From NCBI GenBank assembly GCA_946886255.1, contig CAMPIG010000253.1:1-7030 (forward strand): 7,030 nt of DNA. The letters are read 5' to 3'. This document shows positions 1 through 5,167 of the stretch, in pieces (the first letter of the stretch is position 1; each line of letters starts with the position of its first letter). The notes under the pieces are model-generated. The model ran no database searches, was not told the origin of the DNA, and saw only the letters and a list, made by a program, of their open reading frames with translations. This DNA comes from an uncultured Cellvibrio sp. GTDB lineage: Bacteria; Pseudomonadota; Gammaproteobacteria; Pseudomonadales; Cellvibrionaceae. A program made the translations under genes and the position numbers.

Positions 1-879
1 ATCGCCTGGTTTGAAGAAGTATGCCGCACCACGGCGCAGATGATTGCGCATTGGATGCGCGTAGGCTTTGTACATGGTGTGATGAATACCGACAATATGT
101 CGATCCTCGGTTTGACCATCGATTACGGTCCCTATGGTTGGCTGGAGGGCTTTGATCCTGACTGGACGCCCAACACAACGGATGCGCAACGGGGGCGTTA
201 TCGGTTTGGCAATCAGCCGAAGGTGGCCTTATGGAATCTGGCGCAATTGGCCAACGCGATCTATCCCTTGATCAATGATGTTGAACCTTTGCAGGCGGCC
301 TTGGATATTTATCGCAATGAATACCAAAATGCCTGGCAAAACGACATGGCTAATAAGTTAGGCTTGAGCGAATTTACCGAGCAAGACAACGCATTGGTGG
401 ATGAATTGCAACGTGTATTGCAATTGACGGAAACCGATATGACAATCTTTTACCGTCGCTTGGCAGATGTTGATTTGCAGCTGGAGCGGGAGGTTTTTGA
501 GGGATCCACAGACAGTGTATTAGCGCCGTTGAATGAAGCCTTTTACCAGGCACCAGCACCGGAAAAGTTGCAACCCTTGCTCGATTGGTTGCAGCAATAT
601 CGCCAGCGGTTAATACAGGATTATATTCTGCACGGTACCACAACCGAGCAGCGTCGCGCCCGTATGAATGCCACTAACCCAAAGTTCGTGTTACGAAATT
701 ATCTGGCGCAACAGGCGATAGATAAAGCCAGTGGAGGCGACTTTTCGGAAGTGGAAAATTTATTGGAATTGCTGCGTAAACCCTACGATGAGCAGCCACA
801 CAACCAGCATTACTTCGCCAAGCGTCCGGAATGGGCACGTCATAAGGCGGGCTGTTCGATGTTATCCTGCAGCTCCTGA
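1..879 (+). CDS. selO: Protein adenylyltransferase SelO (YdiU family), C-terminal 292 residues, 5' truncated by window edge
   Basis: SelO has a kinase-like fold but transfers AMP from ATP to Ser/Thr/Tyr hydroxyls on target proteins; it is linked to redox homeostasis. The frame is open from base 1 with no start of its own, so the gene begins outside the window. Bacterial SelO is usually about 480 residues, so roughly the first 190 are missing, including the glycine-rich loop and the Lys/Glu/Arg residues of the N-lobe. The hallmark C-lobe segment is visible: HGVMNTDNMS at fragment residues 25-34, with catalytic-loop D31 (bases 91-93) and N32, then DYGP with metal-binding D41 (121-123). The ten-residue spacing from D31 to D41 matches characterised SelO. 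A family-typical RFGNQPKVALWNL follows. The protein ends CSMLSCSS, with Cys290 third from the end, where animal SelO carries selenocysteine. The stop is followed 49 bp later by djlA on the same strand, so co-transcription is possible. Family assignment is secure. Confidence 0.96.
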   Translation: MAWFEEVCRTTAQMIAHWMRVGFVHGVMNTDNMSILGLTIDYGPYGWLEGFDPDWTPNTTDAQRGRYRFGNQPKVALWNLAQLANAIYPLINDVEPLQAALDIYRNEYQNAWQNDMANKLGLSEFTEQDNALVDELQRVLQLTETDMTIFYRRLADVDLQLEREVFEGSTDSVLAPLNEAFYQAPAPEKLQPLLDWLQQYRQRLIQDYILHGTTTEQRRARMNATNPKFVLRNYLAQQAIDKASGGDFSEVENLLELLRKPYDEQPHNQHYFAKRPEWARHKAGCSMLSCSS

Positions 880-928
880 TGAGTAGGTTAAAACTAATTT
901 ATTATCTGAATAACACCAAGGTTTAATT

Positions 929-1720
929 ATGATTGGAAAAATTATTGGCGGCCTCTTGGGTTTTGCTGCAGGTGGACCCTTGTTGGCCATTATCGGCGTG
1001 GTGATTGGTCATCTATTTGACCGCGCGTTAAAGCGTACGCTAAATGTCTCGCCGGAAGAGTTGCAAGCCATCCAAACCAGCTTCTTTAACACGCTGTTTA
1101 TGCTGCTGGGACACATCGCTAAAGCGGACGGGCACATCACGGAAAGGGAGATTAAACTCACCGAATCCCTGATGGGAAAAATGGGATTGAGCGCGGACCA
1201 CAAGCGCGAAGCCATTCGGTTATTCAAAGTCGGTGCCGAACCGATCTTTAATATGGACAATGTGCTGCGCGATTTTAAATTCCACAGCAGCCGCAGCCCT
1301 AACCTGATTCAGATGCTGCTGGTGTACCTGATTAACCTGGCCATGGCCGATGGCGAACTGCATGAAAAGGAAGAGCAGATTCTGCGTCAAGTGGCGGAGA
1401 AACTCGGCTTCTCCTCGTTTATCTTTGAACAACTGCTGCGCATGATTCGCGCGCAGAATACCTTTGGCGGCGATGACCAATTTTCCGGCGCGCGACAAGC
1501 ACCACGCGCGGATGAAGTCGCGCTGGCCTATGAAGCACTTGGCGTCAGCCCCAGTGCCAATGATGCCGAAGTGAAAAAAGCCTATCGCAAATTAATGAGT
1601 CAATATCATCCGGATAAGTTAATCGGACAGGGTATGCCGGAAGATATGATTAAAGCCGCTACAGAGCGCTCGCAGGAAATTCAGAAGGCATATGATGTGG
1701 TAAAAAAATCGCGGTCATAA
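929..1720 (+). CDS. djlA: DjlA, membrane-anchored DnaJ-like co-chaperone
   Basis: DjlA stimulates the ATPase of DnaK at the inner membrane and in enterobacteria is linked to envelope stress signalling. The 263 residues are close to the 271 of E. coli DjlA. Domains in order: a glycine-rich N-terminal membrane segment at about 4-29 (IIGGLLGFAAGGPLLAIIG), a TerB-like helical domain at about 48-175, a short polar linker at 177-195, and a C-terminal J domain at about 196-261. The TerB part has two related acidic motifs, KADGHITEREI (65-75) and MADGELHEKEE (139-149). The J domain has the obligatory HPD at 227-229 and ends with the protein, as usual for DjlA. The ATG is supported by AAGG at 918-921, seven bases upstream, and by the fact that the membrane segment begins right after it. 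The gap from selO holds no terminator-like structure. Nothing looks damaged. Confidence 0.96.
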   Translation: MIGKIIGGLLGFAAGGPLLAIIGVVIGHLFDRALKRTLNVSPEELQAIQTSFFNTLFMLLGHIAKADGHITEREIKLTESLMGKMGLSADHKREAIRLFKVGAEPIFNMDNVLRDFKFHSSRSPNLIQMLLVYLINLAMADGELHEKEEQILRQVAEKLGFSSFIFEQLLRMIRAQNTFGGDDQFSGARQAPRADEVALAYEALGVSPSANDAEVKKAYRKLMSQYHPDKLIGQGMPEDMIKAATERSQEIQKAYDVVKKSRS

Positions 1721-1808
1721 TCTGGGCTGCCGAAGGGTGCATCAGATGCGTCAATCGGGGCAATAACCGGGGTGGGGCGACTATAGACTCCCACCCAAAA
1801 AATCCAGT

Positions 1809-2059
1809 TTTCTTACCCATTCCGTTGTTACCAACCATTATATTCATGGTGGGTATTATCCTGTAGGAGGGACTTCAGAAATAGCTCGCACTATTTTCTC
1901 GGTGATTCATCAATCTGGCGGGAGGTATTTACTTATGCCGTGATGAACACGTTGTGCACCTTATCAATCTTGGGGCGTAAAGGTGTTCCATTGGCTCGGC
2001 GTATATTTGTAGATCCGGCAGAAGCAGATGATGCCGCTGCCGGTGTTCCTCAAATTTAA
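1809..2059 (+). pseudogene. Remnant of a RetSat / phytoene desaturase-like FAD-dependent oxidoreductase, frameshifted and truncated at both ends
   Basis: This lies in the otherwise gene-free 1721-2074 stretch. One frame (codons such as CAT 1845-1847) reads FLTHSVVTNHYIHG and then GGYYPVGGTSEIARTI, followed by a segment ending HQSGGRYLLMP and a TGA at 1941-1943. The GGYYPxGGxSEIA...I..VI...GG pattern matches, from memory, the all-trans-retinol 13,14-reductase-like branch of the phytoene desaturase family (human RetSat has GGYYPRGGSSEIA). In that family the motif is internal, preceded by an N-terminal FAD-binding fold and followed by several hundred residues; neither is present here. Just past the TGA, another frame stays open to the TAA at 2057-2059 and encodes GRKGVPLARRIFVDPAEADD followed by AAAGVPQI. 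This could be the next part of the same protein after a frameshift near 1935-1945. The first segment is well supported by its motif; joining the second to it is inference. No sensible start or complete domain exists, so it is called a relic rather than a gene. Confidence 0.6.
2015..2043. repeat. GC-rich inverted repeat downstream of the xylanase gene
   Basis: CCGGCAG at 2015-2021 and CTGCCGG at 2037-2043 form a perfect 7-bp stem around a 15-base loop. It starts 32 bp beyond the xylanase stop, where a 3' hairpin could end or protect that transcript. Neither side has the T-run of a classical intrinsic terminator. The repeat also sits inside the oxidoreductase remnant, in Ala/Asp/Gly-rich codons, so chance is a real alternative. 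Confidence 0.35.
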
Positions 2060-2074
2060 CAGGTGTATTGAAAA

Positions 2075-4954
2075 TTACTTCGCCGTAACTACAACATCAT
2101 CGACAAATAGGTCAATTCCCCCTTCAGGTCCTTCTGCGTAAATGAGGAAGTCATTGATTACACAGTCAGGGGGGATTACCAAATCACCGATGAGTATCGA
2201 CCAATTTCCTTCCGTCACGACAGATGTATTAGCGACCCAGCTATAAGTTGTATCGTCACCACAGGTTAGCTTGCGTGTGATATTCACGGGTGCAGTTGCC
2301 GCTCCCTGAATGGTGACTGCCAAGCTTACAGAGTAGGTTGTGCCGGGTACCAATAATGGCAGTAGATTGTTGTAGACCGCCGGACCATTGCCGTTTCGGT
2401 CACTTAATTTCAAGCTGTAACTGCCAGAGTTGGATAGGTCGGTCGATGCGGAAACGATACCATTCCAGGATGACCAACCGCTCACATTGCCCGATTCAAA
2501 ATCACCATTGCTCACCAGGTTCGCCGTGATATATTCGCGCACAGAGACATCATCCAGATAAATATCAATTCCACCCGCCGGGCCTTCGGCATAAATCAGC
2601 AGATCGGTTAGGGCACAATCGGGGACATTGAGTTCACCGGACAGCTCAACCCACTGCAATTCATTAATGGTGACCGGGCTTACAAGCCAGCTATAGGTAT
2701 CCGTTCCCGCACAACCAATTTTGCTGGTGATGTTGACGCTGGCTGATTCGGCACCAGCAATACTGGCCCAGATTTTTACTGCATATTTACTCCCCGGCGT
2801 TACCAGCGACATCAAGCTGTATGCCGCAGGACCGTTACCTGTGCGACTGCCCAATTTTAATGCGTAACTGCCGTTGTGAGGGTTCAGTGTGTCAGGAGTG
2901 ATGCTGCCGTCCCAACTAAACCAACCGCTGGTTGAACCGTTTTCAAAGTTGCCGTTAGTAATTACATTGGGGCCAAAACCGTTACCGGCGTCCGGTACAT
3001 GGAATTTTATTAAATCAATATTAGCCACACCGTAAACATCGTTAAATTTGATATAGAGATCATGCTCACCGCCTATTACCGGCCAAGGAATCGTGATGCT
3101 TTTTGCAGTACCCCAACCACCGCTGGGCTCCAGAATTTGTTCTACCAATGGCGCGGCCTCAAGACTATCCAGATGGAAAGAAATTGAACCCACATCTGCA
3201 TTGCCTTTGAAATAAGTAATACTCAGTTGATCCCATGTTGTTTGGAAGTTGACTTTCTTAAAGGCAATCCAATCGTCAATGTCTGTGTAAGAAACGACAT
3301 CACCTGCGGCGATAATACCTTTGCCATCATCATATTCTTCGGCTTGCAATGTCAGGCCGGTAGCGTCCCCTGTCCATCCGGTAGGTATATAATCCGGAAC
3401 CGTGCAGTTGGTGCCGCCTGCAACATAACAGAGCATCCACTCGAAGCCAGGACGCAGGCTTTTATCGGTACGGATCAGGTACGCATTTTCTCGCCACATA
3501 TAGCCTTGTAGATGGCCCCAATGGGTTACGCCAATGACCGACGGGTTATCCCAGAAAATGGTGAATAAATCGCGCATACGGTTAGCATGCTGTGCATCGT
3601 TTTTAAAATTCAAATCAAACTCGGAGATGTAGATCGGCAAACCAGTGGCCGCCAGTGTCTCGAGGTTTTTCCTCACCACATTATTTTCGGCGCGCTCAAG
3701 AAAGTGCGCTTGCAAACCTATACCATCGATCAAGTCGCGTTCTTGCAATAACTGAACGAGGTTAAGGTAATCCTGGGTGAAGGATTCCATGATGAGAATT
3801 TGGTAATCATTCAGCAGCAACTGTGAATCAGGGAAATGTGCACGAGCCATTTCAAACGATGTAATCAGCCAATCCCAACCGGTTGCTCCAGCACCGCCCA
3901 AAGCTTCCCTGTATGCGGCCGGTGCGTGCAGCGGTTCGTTAACCACATCGATCATATCCAGATCGGGATAGCGTGACGCTACTGCTGCCATCCACTCATC
4001 AATTTCGGCGAGTTGTTCTACGGGGGATAAACTGTTTATCCAGGCGGGTGATTGTTGTCCCCATATAAGCGTATGCATTTTAAAGGGCATGCCCTGGTCT
4101 TTGGCAAAATTATACGCCTTGTCCAACCCGTCCCAATTCATCACATCGCGAGTGCTTTCCACGCTGCCCCATTTGCCGGCATTACCGGGCGTAAGTTGGT
4201 TAAAGTAGAGCGGCAGATCCTCAAATTCTGCGGGCCTGTCTACTGCTGAGCCTAGAAAGCGATTATTGATTGCTGTAAATACTCGCACGGGTGCCGAGGT
4301 GGTGGCATTCCCGCTGGGATCATAGGCTGTAGCCGTGAAAACCAAACGGCCATTGTCAGCCGCGTCAATGGGCATTGTGAGCTCAAAAGGTGCTTTGGTC
4401 ACTTGCCCGATGATTTGCCCATTTTTCTTAAACACAACCTTGCGCACAGCCACATTGTCTTGCGAGTTGGCTTGGAGTGTGAGTGAGTCAGCACTGGTGA
4501 AAAGCGTCTGGCTTCCGTTCAGACTGATGGTGGGGGCTGTGTTGTCACAGCTTTTCCCATTGATTGAAATGACATAGCCTGTCACGCCTGAGTAGACCCC
4601 GGAGCCTATGTAACCAAAACGATATTCGGAGCCAACAGGGATGGTTTGATATTGCAACCATGAGGGAGAGTTTATGAAATACCCATCTTCTGTCGCATTG
4701 AAATCTGCCTGGTAGCCGTTGCCAATGGTGGTATTTCCCACATCCAACAGAATATTGAAGCTGCGAGCGATCTCACCTTGCTGGTTGATAACCGCCGTCC
4801 AACCTTGATAAGACGTAGGATTATTCCAATGGGAATAAAGTCCGGAATTGATACTGTAACCACAGTTACCCGTATCAAGAGTTTGCGCACTTAATGTGGA
4901 TGCGATAGCGAACAGCCCCGCCGCACAGGCGAGCGGAAATAATGTTAAGGACAT
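2075..4954 (-). CDS. Secreted multi-modular GH10 endo-1,4-beta-xylanase (CBM2-like, Ig-like, GH10, CBM6-like, 2x CBM4/9)
   Basis: Predicted to cleave internal beta-1,4 bonds of xylan outside the cell. Of 959 residues, 1-23 form a signal peptide (likely cut LSA/QT). Residues 30-137 are a divergent CBM2-like module closed by Cys31 and Cys136. Residues 139-228 are an Ig-like module. The GH10 barrel spans about 231-510: K261, H294, W298, Q301, N339 with acid/base E340 in DVVNEP (bases 3935-3937), H417, nucleophile E445 in ISEFD (3620-3622), and W479. Residues 533-653 resemble CBM6 (start LQAEEYDDG). Two tandem CBM4/9(CBM22)-like modules occupy 663-807 and 811-957. One change stands out: TPGN at 255-258 has Gly257 where GH10 normally has Glu. 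The ATG follows GGAGA at 4964-4960 by about six bases, and an in-frame TAA lies a few codons upstream, fixing the start. The n-region of the signal peptide has no Lys or Arg. The gene is divergent from the S9 peptidase. GH10 assignment is secure; exact CBM family numbers are less so. Confidence 0.95.
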   Translation of the reverse strand: MSLTLFPLACAAGLFAIASTLSAQTLDTGNCGYSINSGLYSHWNNPTSYQGWTAVINQQGEIARSFNILLDVGNTTIGNGYQADFNATEDGYFINSPSWLQYQTIPVGSEYRFGYIGSGVYSGVTGYVISINGKSCDNTAPTISLNGSQTLFTSADSLTLQANSQDNVAVRKVVFKKNGQIIGQVTKAPFELTMPIDAADNGRLVFTATAYDPSGNATTSAPVRVFTAINNRFLGSAVDRPAEFEDLPLYFNQLTPGNAGKWGSVESTRDVMNWDGLDKAYNFAKDQGMPFKMHTLIWGQQSPAWINSLSPVEQLAEIDEWMAAVASRYPDLDMIDVVNEPLHAPAAYREALGGAGATGWDWLITSFEMARAHFPDSQLLLNDYQILIMESFTQDYLNLVQLLQERDLIDGIGLQAHFLERAENNVVRKNLETLAATGLPIYISEFDLNFKNDAQHANRMRDLFTIFWDNPSVIGVTHWGHLQGYMWRENAYLIRTDKSLRPGFEWMLCYVAGGTNCTVPDYIPTGWTGDATGLTLQAEEYDDGKGIIAAGDVVSYTDIDDWIAFKKVNFQTTWDQLSITYFKGNADVGSISFHLDSLEAAPLVEQILEPSGGWGTAKSITIPWPVIGGEHDLYIKFNDVYGVANIDLIKFHVPDAGNGFGPNVITNGNFENGSTSGWFSWDGSITPDTLNPHNGSYALKLGSRTGNGPAAYSLMSLVTPGSKYAVKIWASIAGAESASVNITSKIGCAGTDTYSWLVSPVTINELQWVELSGELNVPDCALTDLLIYAEGPAGGIDIYLDDVSVREYITANLVSNGDFESGNVSGWSSWNGIVSASTDLSNSGSYSLKLSDRNGNGPAVYNNLLPLLVPGTTYSVSLAVTIQGAATAPVNITRKLTCGDDTTYSWVANTSVVTEGNWSILIGDLVIPPDCVINDFLIYAEGPEGGIDLFVDDVVVTAK
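2084..2968 (-). repeat. Tandem duplication encoding two CBM4/9(CBM22)-like modules of the xylanase
   Basis: Copy A (residues 663-807, bases 2534-2968) and copy B (residues 811-957, bases 2084-2524) align end to end, with about half of the positions identical by eye. Both have NGxFExGxxSGWxSW near the start, GSYxLKL and RxGNGPAxY in the middle, and LIYAEGPxGGIDxxxDDVxV at the end. Each has a cysteine pair (748/780 and 898/931) that may form a disulfide. A three-residue linker joins them. At the DNA level the copies have diverged well beyond a recent duplication. Confidence 0.85.
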
Positions 4955-4959
4955 GACGG

Positions 4960-4984
4960 TCTCCGAATTTTATTGATTATCATA
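4960..4984 (-). promoter_or_regulatory. Ribosome binding site and possible -10 element of the xylanase gene
   Basis: On the minus strand GGAGA (4964-4960) lies about six bases before the ATG and is a good Shine-Dalgarno site. Further upstream, overlapping TATGAT and GATAAT (within 4984-4976) resemble a sigma70 -10. I found no acceptable -35 hexamer at 16-18 bp, so this promoter would be weak or activator-dependent. The ribosome site is well supported; the -10 is tentative. Confidence 0.35.
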
Positions 4985-5031
4985 ATGGAGCGAAGGGTTA
5001 TTTCCTTTAGCGTCTGGATAAACGTCCGTCA

Positions 5032-5093
5032 GGCAAAAGACAGCATAAATAACCTTGTGGTCATTTATGCTAGTAGCTGAGGGCTGGCAAAAG
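5032..5093 (+). repeat. 8-bp direct repeat GGCAAAAG flanking the central palindrome
   Basis: GGCAAAAG occurs at 5032-5039 and again at 5086-5093, 54 bp apart, one copy on each side of the 5042-5071 quasi-palindrome. A 54-bp spacing is close to five helical turns, so both copies would face the same side of the DNA. That could suit a protein binding both, but an 8-bp match can also be chance. Confidence 0.3.
5042..5071. promoter_or_regulatory. 30-bp quasi-palindrome between divergent genes (candidate operator)
   Basis: AGCATAAAT (5042-5050) is matched perfectly by ATTTATGCT (5063-5071). Inside, ACC (5052-5054) pairs with GGT (5059-5061) after one mismatch, leaving a TTGT centre. Twelve of thirteen positions per half pair. 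It lies 88 bp upstream of the xylanase ATG and 97 bp upstream of the peptidase ATG, so it is nearly central. The AT-rich stem and lack of a T-run argue against a terminator. I do not recognise the half-site as that of a known regulator family. Confidence 0.5.
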
Positions 5094-5097
5094 CAAT

Positions 5098-5115
5098 AGT
5101 GCTGATTGTCGCACT
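5098..5115. promoter_or_regulatory. Small inverted repeat over the -35 of the peptidase promoter
   Basis: AGTGC (5098-5102) and GCACT (5111-5115) form a perfect 5-bp inverted repeat with an 8-base spacer. It covers the proposed -35 hexamer at 5106-5111, a position where a bound protein would block RNA polymerase. The arms are short, so this is a weak call. Confidence 0.25.
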
Positions 5116-5134
5116 GGAAAATAACAAACATAAT
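5106..5134 (+). promoter_or_regulatory. Sigma70-like promoter of the S9 peptidase gene
   Basis: TTGTCG (5106-5111, four of six to consensus) and CATAAT (5129-5134, five of six) are separated by the ideal 17 bp. Transcription would start near 5141, giving a leader of about 27 bases before the ATG at 5168. The ribosome site is weak: only GGA(A) at 5157-5160, about eight bases from the start. Confidence 0.5.
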
Positions 5135-5167
5135 AATCAACAGCGTTTATTGTCATGGAACCGTACG

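Noticed and set aside
374..1498. Several 80-90 codon minus-strand ORFs inside selO and djlA.
   Set aside because: They are antisense to clearly conserved coding sequence and show no domain or motif.
1770..1802. Hairpin GGGTGGG/CCCACCC followed by AAAAAA, about 50 bp after djlA, considered as its intrinsic terminator.
   Set aside because: On the + strand the stem is followed by an A-run, not T. On the minus strand the T-run precedes the stem. Neither orientation fits a Rho-independent terminator, though a plain hairpin may form.
1659..1847. 62-codon minus-strand ORF across the djlA 3' end.
   Set aside because: It is antisense to djlA codons and to the relic, has no ribosome site of note and resembles no protein I know.
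1919..1945. GGGAGGT followed by ATGCCGTGA and an overlapping ATG, looking like a two-codon leader coupled to a 38-codon ORF (1943-2059).
   Set aside because: The reading frame ending at this TGA continues the oxidoreductase-like sequence from upstream, so the ATG and TGA are better explained as decayed coding sequence. The 38-codon ORF is treated as part of the same relic.
2338..4577. Plus-strand ORFs of 63-94 codons inside the xylanase gene.
   Set aside because: They are shadows of a continuous 959-codon frame with intact domains.
4919..4954. Cys10 of the xylanase (PLAC) as a lipoprotein lipobox.
   Set aside because: Position -3 is Pro rather than Leu, and the Cys is too near the N-terminus to leave a full hydrophobic core before it. 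Ordinary signal peptidase I cleavage near Ala23 fits better.
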